Positions 1 through 5,948 of a DNA stretch of 8,222 bases are shown in pieces. The notes beneath the pieces were generated by a model. That model ran no database searches and was not told the DNA's origin. It saw only the letters and a list, made by a program, of their open reading frames with translations. The DNA is from an uncultured Candidatus Melainabacteria bacterium. GTDB taxonomy: Bacteria > Cyanobacteriota > Vampirovibrionia > Gastranaerophilales > Gastranaerophilaceae. The stretch covers positions 1-8,222 of the forward strand of contig CAKVMU010000066.1 in NCBI GenBank assembly GCA_934773085.1, given 5' to 3'. Numbering within the stretch: position 1 is the stretch's first letter; every line of letters starts with the position of its first letter. Both the position numbers and the translations under genes were made by a program.

Positions 1-36
1 CAATTTCTCTCTATCAGGGTGATAGCGGAGAAATTG
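1..36 (+). repeat. Intragenic hairpin, 9 + 6 bp stem
   Basis: Arms 1-9 (caatttctc) and 28-36 (gagaaattg) are perfectly complementary. An inner pair, 11-16 (ctatca) and 20-25 (tgatag), closes a GGG loop. A small 1x2 internal loop separates the two stems. No T-run follows, so it is not an intrinsic terminator. It lies inside coding sequence at the window edge. Confidence 0.6.
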
Positions 37-344
37 TAATATCAGGTTTGGATGATAGCAAAAGTTATACATTGTATTTTGCAATACAAGATAAAAACAG
101 AAATTTAGTCGGAGAAGAGCTGCAAGTTTCCGTAAGTAATTCTACTTATGTGACATTTGTGTTAACTCCTGAGTACACGGATTTGTTAATTGTGCCGAAG
201 AACAAACCGTATGAAACGTATTATTACGGAATAAAAGCGTGTGAAGCGGAAAGTTCCAAGGAAGACACGTTATTTATTGCGGATAATACTTACGGTGACT
301 TGAATGTGGTTATAGTTTATCCGAGAAAAGTTAAGGGGTGCTAG
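3..344 (+). CDS. Phage structural-type protein, 5'-truncated by window edge
   Basis: The frame is open to the window edge. An in-frame TTG at 48 has no SD, and the codons before it read naturally into the protein (YQGDSGEIVISG), so the true start lies upstream. The visible 113 residues are rich in beta-branched and aromatic residues (for example YTLYFAIQD and TFVLTPEYTDLLIVP) and look like a beta-sandwich domain. There is no signal peptide or membrane span. The gene stops one base before the tail-fibre-like gene and is probably co-transcribed with it, which suggests a baseplate, tail or fibre-associated protein. I recognise the style of the sequence from phage tail regions but cannot name a family; a virion function is inferred from position. 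Confidence 0.7.
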   Translation: MSLYQGDSGEIVISGLDDSKSYTLYFAIQDKNRNLVGEELQVSVSNSTYVTFVLTPEYTDLLIVPKNKPYETYYYGIKACEAESSKEDTLFIADNTYGDLNVVIVYPRKVKGC

Positions 345-345
345 T

Positions 346-1182
346 ATGGAAAACAAAATAAAAGTGCAGAACGCAAGGCTTGGAGCTGATTTGCAAATAT
401 CCGTTCCAAATTCGGATTATGCGGTATCGGTTACAAATAATCGTGCGCAGTATTATTCAGAGCAGGCGAAGAGATATCGTGATGAGGCAAAAACAAGTCG
501 AGATGAAGCGAAATATTATGCTGAACAAAATTCCAACGTTACATATGAATATATTGAAACAGTGAAGAATTCGCTTGAACAGCAGATAAATACAAAACAA
601 ATTCAGGGAAATTATGCATTGGCATCCGATATTCCGCAAAAAGTCAGCGAATTGGAAAATGATTCTAATTATGTGCAAACTTCAGGTTTCTCCTCTGTCG
701 CAGATGAGTATCTGTCAAATCTTACAGATACTGCAAAAACAGTCCTGAAAGAAAATGGTGCATTTTGGGGACATGTTCAGGGTGATATCTCCACTCAAAC
801 AGATTTAGGAAACTTGCTTGATGAAAGGTTGAATTTGAGCGCTTCAAACTTGAATGATACAGGTAAAAAATCTTTATCTGCTCTGTCAATGCCAAGTGAC
901 AGATATATTGATTTGGATTTGGGTGCAAGCGGTGCAAATTATGTAGCTCCGGCGAACGGTTATTATCAAATTGCAAAAGGTGCAAAAGCAAGTGGGCAAT
1001 ACGTTTTAATAGGGCACACTATTGACGGCTTCGGTCTGAATGGAATCAGAGATTGGTCTTCCGGAACGTCACAAGCTTTGACAGCGTTGTTGCCTTGCAA
1101 AAAGGGCGATACTGTAACCGTCGTTTATACAACGACCGGAGATACATACTGGTTTAGATTTGTTTATGCGGAGGGAAATTAA
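346..1182 (+). CDS. Tail fibre-like phage protein
   Basis: This 278-residue protein has the modular look of a tail fibre or receptor-binding protein. Residues 1-30 form a short N-terminal part. Residues 33-85 are a charged, alanine-rich coiled coil with repeated EQAKRYRDEAK-like segments. Residues 97-109 carry the KVSELENDSNY element common in phage fibres, and residues 142-162 resemble the GxIxxQTDLxxxLD linker common in fibre proteins. From about 183 to the end lies a compact, aromatic- and glycine-rich domain (YWFRFVYAEG at the C-terminus), the likely tip domain. The ATG at 346 follows the SD-like AAGGGG at 333-338. The gene is preceded by a one-base gap and overlaps the next gene by one base (TAATG), so translation is probably coupled. 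The host receptor is unknown. Confidence is high for a virion fibre-type protein and low for any finer assignment. Confidence 0.8.
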   Translation: MENKIKVQNARLGADLQISVPNSDYAVSVTNNRAQYYSEQAKRYRDEAKTSRDEAKYYAEQNSNVTYEYIETVKNSLEQQINTKQIQGNYALASDIPQKVSELENDSNYVQTSGFSSVADEYLSNLTDTAKTVLKENGAFWGHVQGDISTQTDLGNLLDERLNLSASNLNDTGKKSLSALSMPSDRYIDLDLGASGANYVAPANGYYQIAKGAKASGQYVLIGHTIDGFGLNGIRDWSSGTSQALTALLPCKKGDTVTVVYTTTGDTYWFRFVYAEGN

Positions 1183-1643
1183 TGTTTATAGCAAAAAAAG
1201 ATGGTTTAATAGTTCAGGCAAAAGAAACACGAGAAGAATTGGAACAAGCTTTGAAACTTATGGTATACGATTCTGTCGAGGAAACGGATGTGGATTATAA
1301 GTTGTACGAGGGCAGTTATTTGACTGACGAGGAAGTCGCTCAAAAAGAGACAGAAAGAATTGCGCTCTTAAAACTTACTGCAGCCGATGTTGAACGTGGA
1401 ATATATCAGGCTTTGGGAATGGATTTTGATGATGTCGTTGCAAAGGTAGAACAAATTCAACCGGAAGGCTTGGATATAAAAGCGCTCAAGATTGAACTAA
1501 AGGCGAATAATTTTTATCGTGGAAATCCATATATAGACACAATAGGAGCTCTGCTCGGATTAACTTCAAAACAGTTGGATGAGTTTTTTGAAACAAATGA
1601 CTATAAAAAACTTAAAAAATCTGAGGTGGTTGAAGATGCTTAA
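1182..1643 (+). CDS. Phage protein of unknown function downstream of fibre gene
   Basis: This 153-residue protein begins at an ATG overlapping the preceding TAA by one base, with SD GGAGGG at 1170-1175, so the start is firm. It is acidic and mostly helical by composition, with no signal peptide, membrane span or obvious catalytic motif. Residues 12-35 are a charged helix. Residues 65-90 (LTAADVERGIYQALGMDFDDV) and 115-146 look like small helical units. Its place directly after a fibre gene is where tail-fibre assembly chaperones or small accessory tail proteins often lie, but I do not recognise such a family in the residues. It overlaps the DUF1353 gene by eight bases. Confidence 0.75.
   Translation: MFIAKKDGLIVQAKETREELEQALKLMVYDSVEETDVDYKLYEGSYLTDEEVAQKETERIALLKLTAADVERGIYQALGMDFDDVVAKVEQIQPEGLDIKALKIELKANNFYRGNPYIDTIGALLGLTSKQLDEFFETNDYKKLKKSEVVEDA
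1623..1629 (+). promoter_or_regulatory. SD that sets the DUF1353 gene start
   Basis: GAGGTGG lies six bases before the ATG at 1636. The longer in-frame option (ATG at 1579) has no SD and would overlap the preceding gene by 65 bases. Confidence 0.7.
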
Positions 1644-2094
1644 GTGGAGTTCCAATAAATACGTGACGGTGTATTTTAGCGAGGTTCCGCATGTTGGGAT
1701 AAGATATGCATTGCCTTCACAAAGCAGTGAAGAGCGAAAATCGATAAAAAAATACCCGTTTATTAATAAAAAAACGTTGAAAGTAAAATTGGTTGATAAA
1801 GTAAAAAATAAAACGTATGTTTTCATAATTCCTAAAGGATACTGCTATGACGGGGCTTCAGTGCCCCGTCTTTTTTGGCGAATAATAGGCTCAAATACAG
1901 ATAACAGTTTCTTAATAGCAGCATTAGTACACGATGTTTTGTGCGAAAATCATTACTATGTCGATGATGACAGAAAATTTTCGACACAAGTGTTCAATGC
2001 GTTATTAGAATCAGCCGAGGTTTTTCCTTTTAAACGTTTTTTGATGAAAAATTCAGTAAATATGTTTCAAAAATTTTGTCATTGGGGAGGATAA
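1636..2094 (+). CDS. DUF1353 family phage protein
   Basis: This 152-residue protein carries the DUF1353 signature: a strand ending PKGYCYDGASVPRLFW (residues 66-81), then a helix with the His-Asp pair at 99-100 (ALVHDVL). The family is frequent in phage genomes near tail, lysis or packaging genes; its molecular role is not settled. The conserved Asp, Ser and His-Asp residues suggest a metal-binding or hydrolase-like fold, but that is inference. The chosen ATG overlaps the upstream gene by eight bases and has a good SD at 1623-1629. The gene ends two bases before the terL start. The codons for the DGASVPRLF motif also form a terminator-like hairpin (1849-1876). Confidence 0.85.
   Translation: MLKWSSNKYVTVYFSEVPHVGIRYALPSQSSEERKSIKKYPFINKKTLKVKLVDKVKNKTYVFIIPKGYCYDGASVPRLFWRIIGSNTDNSFLIAALVHDVLCENHYYVDDDRKFSTQVFNALLESAEVFPFKRFLMKNSVNMFQKFCHWGG
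1849..1876 (+). terminator. Intrinsic terminator-like hairpin inside the DUF1353 gene
   Basis: GACGGGGC (1849-1856) and GCCCCGTC (1863-1870) form a perfect 8-bp GC-rich stem with a 6-base loop, followed directly by six T (1871-1876). This is textbook intrinsic terminator form, yet it lies inside an intact reading frame. Translating ribosomes may suppress it. Its shape may partly be a by-product of codons for the conserved motif. Confidence 0.5.
2084..2090 (+). promoter_or_regulatory. SD that sets the terL start
   Basis: GGGGAGG ends six bases before the ATG at 2097. The in-frame TTG at 2076 lies upstream of this site and has no SD of its own, so it is not the start. Confidence 0.8.
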
Positions 2095-2096
2095 TA

Positions 2097-3398
2097 ATGG
2101 TTAAGTATAAGCTGTTGGATAAACAAAGAGAATTTATTGAGATTCCGCATTCCAATTCTCTTGATGTAGCAATATATCAGGGAGGATTCGGGAGTGGTAA
2201 AACTTGGTGCGGTTCGCTTCTGGGAATCCTTCTGGCTAAAAAATATCCGGGATGCAGAGGGCTTGTCGGAGCAAAAGAATACGAGCTTGTCAGAAAAACT
2301 ACTTTGGTCAGCTACCTTGAACACTTGGATTCACTTGGTTATGTGGAAGACAAAGATTATACATATAACAAAGTTGATAAGTTTATCAAATTTTCAAACG
2401 GTTCGGAAATTTTGTTTTCTGCGCTTGAAGATCCTGAAAAATTTAAATCATTAAACCTTCATTGGGCTGAAATAGAAGAGGCGTCGCAGATTAGCGACTC
2501 CTCTTTTAAACAACTTTTAGGTAGGCTTCGAAATACCTATCGTGGGAAAGATTGGGTGGATTTTAGATACAGACTTTTTGGGCACACAAACCCGCAAGCG
2601 GACAAAGGCTGGATATGGAAAAGATTTATTGAGCATTCCAAAGAAAATTATCGCCTCGTGATTGCTCCGACCACGAATAATATCTATTTGCCGGAACATT
2701 TTATCCAATCAATGAAAGAAAGTTTTGATGAAGAGTATTACAAAATAAATGTTTTAGGCGAATTTGGAGACTATTCTTCAGGACTTGTGGTTAAAGGTTT
2801 TAGCGAAGAGAATAAACTCAAACTTAAATATGACCCAACTTTACCGCTACATTTGACTTGTGACTTCAACGTCGATCCTATGTGTTGGGCGCTTGCCCAT
2901 AAAGATGACGAGAATGTTTATTTCTTTGACGAAATTGTTATTGAAAAAACTACTACTCAAGAATGTATTGAGGAATTTTTGCGCAGATATCCGAACCATA
3001 AATCGGAAATAATAATTAATGGTGATGCATCCGGTGATAACAGAAGTACACAGAGCGAATATACGAATTATGCAATTATCAAAAATGCGCTCAAGAATTA
3101 CGGATATGAAAAAGTTAAATTTAGATTAAGAGATTACAATCCACCGATTTTGAACAGGATTTCTGCGTTTAATGCGAGAGTGAAAAACTCCAAGAGTGAA
3201 CGTCACTTATTCGTGGATTCAAGAAGATGCAAATGGATTTTATACAATATCTATAACCTTTCGTTCAAAGAAGGTACGAGCATTGTGGATGTTCCGACTC
3301 ATACGCAAATTAAGTCAAGCCGTGAAGCAAAGTTTCTCGAACACCCGTTTGACGCAGTAAGCTATTTGGTAGAGTATTACTGGCGCCTTCGGGGGTAG
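2097..3398 (+). CDS. terL: Phage terminase large subunit (TerL)
   Basis: This 433-residue protein is the DNA-packaging motor ATPase and nuclease, which drives phage DNA into proheads and cuts the concatemer. The N-terminal ATPase domain shows Walker A (QGGFGSGKT, residues 28-36, with K35), a Walker B-like LHWAEIEEAS (121-130, with acidic pair E127/E128) and a coupling-type GHTNP (162-166). The C-terminal RNase H-like nuclease domain shows three expected acidic sites: D256 in LTCDFNVDP, D310 in INGDASGD and D419 in HPFDAVSY. Length and motif order are normal, so the enzyme looks intact. The gene follows the DUF1353 gene by two bases. No small-terminase gene lies upstream where it would usually be; the upstream genes are tail-type. 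Its last codons are also the start of the 58-bp tandem repeat. Confidence 0.95.
   Translation: MVKYKLLDKQREFIEIPHSNSLDVAIYQGGFGSGKTWCGSLLGILLAKKYPGCRGLVGAKEYELVRKTTLVSYLEHLDSLGYVEDKDYTYNKVDKFIKFSNGSEILFSALEDPEKFKSLNLHWAEIEEASQISDSSFKQLLGRLRNTYRGKDWVDFRYRLFGHTNPQADKGWIWKRFIEHSKENYRLVIAPTTNNIYLPEHFIQSMKESFDEEYYKINVLGEFGDYSSGLVVKGFSEENKLKLKYDPTLPLHLTCDFNVDPMCWALAHKDDENVYFFDEIVIEKTTTQECIEEFLRRYPNHKSEIIINGDASGDNRSTQSEYTNYAIIKNALKNYGYEKVKFRLRDYNPPILNRISAFNARVKNSKSERHLFVDSRRCKWILYNIYNLSFKEGTSIVDVPTHTQIKSSREAKFLEHPFDAVSYLVEYYWRLRG
2476..2507 (+). terminator. Terminator-like hairpin inside terL (weak)
   Basis: AAGAGG (2476-2481) pairs with CCTCTT (2500-2505), and GTCGC (2483-2487) with GCGAC (2494-2498). 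One C/T mismatch separates the two stems, the loop is six bases, and the 3' side runs into TTTT. It coincides with codons just after the Walker B motif. It may be chance, but it is the second such element in two adjacent genes. Confidence 0.3.
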
Positions 3399-3518
3399 GG
3401 GTAAATGTACTGGGCTGGTTGGTAGGAGCTACAAGTTTGGCATCCTTCGGGGGTAGGGGTAAATGTACTGGGCTGGTTGGTAGGAGCTACAAGTTTGGCG
3501 TCCTTCTGGGGTAGGGGG
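3386..3518 (+). repeat. 58-bp G-rich tandem repeat, 2 copies plus partial third
   Basis: Copy 1 (3386-3443) and copy 2 (3444-3501) differ only at their 57th base (A at 3442, G at 3500). A third, partial copy (3502-3518) matches 15 of 17 bases. Each copy opens with CCTTC, a G-run and TAGGGG. In copy 1 this segment is the end of terL, including its TAG stop. Runs of three to five G recur (3391-3395, 3398-3401, 3412-3414 and equivalents), so quadruplex formation is possible. The repeat is much richer in G than its surroundings. It separates the terL block from a more AT-rich block. It encodes no convincing protein because the period is not a multiple of three. Function is unknown; packaging-site, recombination-scar and assembly-artefact readings are all open. 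Confidence 0.85.
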
Positions 3519-3542
3519 AAGGTCATCAGTTGATATTTACAG

Positions 3543-3550
3543 AAGGAGGT
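3543..3550 (+). promoter_or_regulatory. Strong SD for the 219-residue gene
   Basis: AAGGAGGT ends three bases before the ATG at 3554. The earlier in-frame TTG at 3530 would place the SD inside the gene, so it is rejected as the start. Confidence 0.8.
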
Positions 3551-3553
3551 AAA

Positions 3554-4213
3554 ATGATTAATACACGATTATGTAGACAAGATTTTTTATTAATAATACA
3601 ACAATTGAAAAACCTAAGTGACATAGAGCAGGTCGAACTTATATTGCGACAAATTAAAAAATTAAAAATGTATATAAAGGAAGAGTATTCTTATAACAAA
3701 GAATTGCCCAAAGTGTGTCACAATATGATAGGAAGTTTGCTAATAGATATAAATGAGACAGAGGTATGGCTTAATAAATTGTACCTTTCTTTATATTATG
3801 ATTTGCCGATTGAAGCTCAGTATGAAAAAAATACCTTAACTGAATTGTCTAAAGTGTTTTTAAATAAATATTTGAACAAAAAAAAGTATTTTCAAAATGA
3901 GAATTTCTATGTGGAATCAAATAGTTTTATACAAAAATACAAGAAGGTATTTGGAACTGAACTTGTAGAAAAGTCCACTAAAGAAGGTTTAAACATTTTA
4001 AAAAATAAAAAAGCCAAATTTTTTAAACTCAATACTACTTTAGATAAGAATATATACAATAATTCTGCAATTTCGTATTCAAGAAATGTTGTTGAAAAAT
4101 ATATGTGTCAAAATTTGATTAGTAATATTATTTTTGAAACCAAAAATTCGAATAATACGAACACTCAGAAATTAATTAAATTTGTTAACAAATTAAAACG
4201 AGGAGAAATATAA
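3554..4213 (+). CDS. Unknown lysine/asparagine-rich phage-region protein
   Basis: I do not recognise this 219-residue protein. It is basic and predicted mainly helical, with long runs of Lys, Asn, Ile and Leu. It has no signal peptide, no clear membrane span and no catalytic motif. Residues 8-45 and 60-100 look like amphipathic helices. Its codons are visibly more A/T-rich than those of the five genes to the left, a sign of different origin or relaxed selection. It overlaps the next gene by one base (TAATG, with SD AGGAG at 4201-4205 for that gene), so the two are translationally coupled. It occupies the place after terL where a portal gene is often found, but it is far too short for one and shows no portal features. 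Confidence 0.75.
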   Translation: MINTRLCRQDFLLIIQQLKNLSDIEQVELILRQIKKLKMYIKEEYSYNKELPKVCHNMIGSLLIDINETEVWLNKLYLSLYYDLPIEAQYEKNTLTELSKVFLNKYLNKKKYFQNENFYVESNSFIQKYKKVFGTELVEKSTKEGLNILKNKKAKFFKLNTTLDKNIYNNSAISYSRNVVEKYMCQNLISNIIFETKNSNNTNTQKLIKFVNKLKRGEI

Positions 4214-4950
4214 TGACGGATATAGTCTTAGAAGGTAAAATTAGTAATTGTAGGTATGTTTGGCATGCAAATATGTGTGCTTGCGCTAAGTGTAAAGAAT
4301 TGGATAAGACAATCTATGATTCAGAAACAGATATTCCTGATTTGCCACACCCGAATTGTAAATGCTATATTGAAGTTATTGATGATTACAATAATTCAAA
4401 TCGAGATAAAAAGACGAATAATAATGATAGGTGTAATTGTCTAGATGATTTATTTACGGAAATTGAAGAACTAATTACAGATGCACAAATCTTACAAAAT
4501 CAAATATCTGAATATATAAGATATTTCTCATCCAAGATTCTTAATAAATGTTATAACGCGTATTATAAGGCGATTGTTGAAAGTTGCATTGATGCTTTTG
4601 AACAGATTATAGGAACCATAAATGATTTTATAAGAAACTACAACGATATGAAAGATGCAAATACAATTGGTGCAGATAAATATTTCCACTCTAAAGCAAA
4701 TTGTGACGGAGCGAAACGAGGGGAACTTGGCGCCAAAGTCGCAAAAGGTATTAGCGATTTAAGAGAATTTACCGACTTATTTAAAAATGTGTTAATTAAA
4801 GGAATGAGCGTGGAAGAGAGTTTGGAAGATTCTAAGGGTGACCAAGAAGCTAATGAATATGGACGAAAACAAGGACAAAATAATTCAAATGTAGAAAGTC
4901 GTATATTGGTTGATATTTATAGACCAAATGGATTGCCAGAGCAGTATTAA
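4213..4950 (+). CDS. Mu F-like cysteine motif fused to a conserved-looking C-terminal domain
   Basis: This 245-residue protein has three parts. Residues 13-55 hold C13, C22, C24, C27 and the HPNCKC motif (46-51), with the spacing CxxC...LD...PHPNCKC. This resembles the C-terminal end of Mu F/SPP1 gp7-type minor head proteins and could bind zinc. Residues 77-147 are a helical linker starting after C74/C76. Residues 150-245 form a separate domain with GADKYFHSKANC, ISDLREFTD, a DSKGDQEANEYGR stretch and the terminal RPNGLPEQY. From memory, similar C-terminal domains occur at the ends of Rhs-type and phage-encoded proteins; this recollection needs a profile search. It has no SD-spacing problem and no signal peptide. 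It is much shorter than a true minor head protein, so it may be cargo that reuses the motif. The -35 box for the next gene lies inside its last codons. Confidence 0.7.
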   Translation: MTDIVLEGKISNCRYVWHANMCACAKCKELDKTIYDSETDIPDLPHPNCKCYIEVIDDYNNSNRDKKTNNNDRCNCLDDLFTEIEELITDAQILQNQISEYIRYFSSKILNKCYNAYYKAIVESCIDAFEQIIGTINDFIRNYNDMKDANTIGADKYFHSKANCDGAKRGELGAKVAKGISDLREFTDLFKNVLIKGMSVEESLEDSKGDQEANEYGRKQGQNNSNVESRILVDIYRPNGLPEQY

Positions 4951-4961
4951 GGTTATATAAT
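4933..4961 (+). promoter_or_regulatory. Near-consensus sigma70-type promoter for the 75-residue gene
   Basis: TTGCCA (4933-4938) and a perfect TATAAT (4956-4961) are separated by exactly 17 bases. The expected start seven bases after the -10 box is A4968, which is the first base of the ATG. The -35 box lies in the 3' coding end of the upstream gene. The same -35 hexamer and spacer length appear at the rpsB promoter. Confidence 0.65.
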
Positions 4962-4967
4962 TAACAC

Positions 4968-5195
4968 ATGCGAGTTTCAAAATTTTTCTTGATTATTATA
5001 GTTTCGGTTATTATAATTTTGTGTTTAATAATCTTTTTAACCTCTAGTGATAAAGAGGTTTGTCTTGATACGGGGGTTTGCAAAGCAGGTTTGGAATTAA
5101 ATACCGGAAAAGGAATGATAATTGTAAATCAACAAACCTGCATAGAAAACGGTGGTATTTGGAACAACGAGAAAAATGTTTGCAAATTCAAGTAA
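4968..5195 (+). CDS. Small single-span membrane protein with four extramembrane cysteines
   Basis: This 75-residue protein begins with a short basic segment (MRVSK) and a hydrophobic span at residues 6-24, without a lipobox, so it is probably an inner-membrane anchor or uncleaved signal. The remaining ~50 residues, likely outside the cytoplasm, hold C32, C38, C58 and C72, with motifs CLDTGVC, GLELNTGKG and CIENGGIWNNEKNVC; two disulfides are plausible. No SD precedes the ATG; the nearest AAGG is 15 bases away. The promoter at 4933-4961 would start the mRNA at the ATG itself. A 7-bp hairpin (5039-5045 with 5054-5060) lies between the codons for the span and the cysteine domain. Family unknown to me. 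Its position beside the 245-residue protein suggests a partner, immunity or lysis-accessory role, which is inference only. Confidence 0.7.
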   Translation: MRVSKFFLIIIVSVIIILCLIIFLTSSDKEVCLDTGVCKAGLELNTGKGMIIVNQQTCIENGGIWNNEKNVCKFK

Positions 5196-5199
5196 AGAG

Positions 5200-5889
5200 T
5201 TAATAACAAAGTGGTATTGGAACCAAACGTCGGTAGAATTTATACTCATTAAAAGTTTTTGGGAGTTCTCCCCAGTATCTGTAAATGGTTTTGCCATCCC
5301 TCTCCAAACTTTCTGCCAACTTGTCCGCTTCTTCATCCGTCGCTGTCAAGCATGGATAGCAAAAAGGGCTTTTTATATATTCAAAATCCAATTTTAACAG
5401 GTTTATTTTTTTATATTGATGATGCAATTTTTTAAAGTAAATAAATCTTCTTTCGGTCATTTTAATATCATCGTCAGGCTTTGTTTGAGCAAAGTCTGAC
5501 ACCTTTCTTTTTATGAACAAAAAGCTTTCCACTCTGTCCGGGATAAATTTTCTGACAGAATTAAAGCATGCCAGTCCTTGAGGAGTAGAAGAAATAGAAT
5601 GCGCATTATCGACAATTAGTTTAGGATAAATTTTGGAAAGTATTTCGACATTCTTATCAAAAACCCCAAAATAGTTCGGATATAATACGAATTCATCATC
5701 TCTAAAATCGGTTACCGGCATGAAATTGTCATCAATGTGATAAAACAACGGTTTACAGCCTTCTGTGAAAGCGGCATGCCGCATTACGTCACACAAATAA
5801 TATGGCATTCGAATCTCTTTTATTTCAAATGCTCGGATTAAATATTTTAAAGAATTTCTGGCGTAATCAAGTTTTATAGTTTTGTACAT
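5200..5889 (-). CDS. Short DegT/DnrJ/EryC1-like PLP aminotransferase family protein
   Basis: This 229-residue protein resembles PLP-dependent fold-type I sugar or lipid-carrier aminotransferases. It starts with KLDYARNSLKYLI (residues 6-18). Next come a MPYYLCDV segment (28-35), ILYP-like VLYPNYFG (68-75), the cofactor-binding DNAH (94-97) and FNSVRKFIP (109-117), where K114 is the expected Schiff-base lysine. The family is usually 350-400 residues, so this is a reduced version. The C-terminus (FYRRLVPIPLCY) looks like the natural end of the family, so the shortness seems to lie in the middle. Substrate is unknown; surface-sugar metabolism is a reasonable guess. The ATG has no SD and lies only 13 bases beyond the tsf terminator. 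Expression may rely on readthrough. Its 3' end is four bases from the convergent phage gene. Confidence 0.65.
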   Translation of the reverse strand: MYKTIKLDYARNSLKYLIRAFEIKEIRMPYYLCDVMRHAAFTEGCKPLFYHIDDNFMPVTDFRDDEFVLYPNYFGVFDKNVEILSKIYPKLIVDNAHSISSTPQGLACFNSVRKFIPDRVESFLFIKRKVSDFAQTKPDDDIKMTERRFIYFKKLHHQYKKINLLKLDFEYIKSPFCYPCLTATDEEADKLAESLERDGKTIYRYWGELPKTFNEYKFYRRLVPIPLCY

Positions 5890-5901
5890 ATTTATTTATT
5901 G

Positions 5902-5938
5902 AAAAAGGGGCTCGGTCGCAAACGACCGAGCCCCTTTT
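5902..5938 (-). terminator. Intrinsic terminator of the rpsB-tsf operon
   Basis: Arms 5903-5918 and 5923-5938 form a perfect 16-bp stem around a 4-base loop, with a GC-rich core (GGGGCTCGGTCG) and A/T ends. On the - strand the stem runs into five T. It lies just after the tsf stop codon. The + strand side also ends in TTTT, so it could stop antisense phage readthrough too. Confidence 0.9.
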
Positions 5939-5948
5939 AGTTTATAAC

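Larger units (their letters stand above)
1..5195 (+). mobile_element. Prophage or prophage remnant, right-hand part
   Basis: Eight co-oriented genes include a tail-fibre-like protein, a DUF1353 protein, a complete TerL and a Mu F-like cysteine-motif protein, which together mark phage DNA. The left edge lies outside the window. The right edge is placed at the end of the 75-residue membrane protein because the next gene (5200-5889, opposite strand) and those beyond it are ordinary host genes. No integrase, attachment-site repeat or flanking tRNA can be seen, so the exact junction is inferred. Portal, capsid, small terminase and integrase genes are not in the window, so completeness cannot be judged. 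Confidence 0.8.

Noticed and set aside
3411..3450. tRNA-like D-arm (GGTTGGTAGGAGC) in the repeat
   Set aside because: No acceptor stem, anticodon arm or T-loop can be arranged around it.
3386..3514. Frameshifted C-terminal extension of TerL through the repeat
   Set aside because: A -1 frame stays open to a TAG at 3512-3514, but there is no canonical slippery heptamer and TerL already ends normally after its last nuclease motif.
3386..3518. Diversity-generating retroelement template/variable repeat pair
   Set aside because: The copies differ at a few positions that are not confined to adenines, the unit is short, it lies outside a lectin-fold gene, and no reverse transcriptase is in the window.
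5893..5921. Promoter for the aminotransferase inside the tsf terminator (TTGCGA, 17 bases, TAAATA)
   Set aside because: The predicted start would fall after the gene's ATG, and the -10 box is poor.
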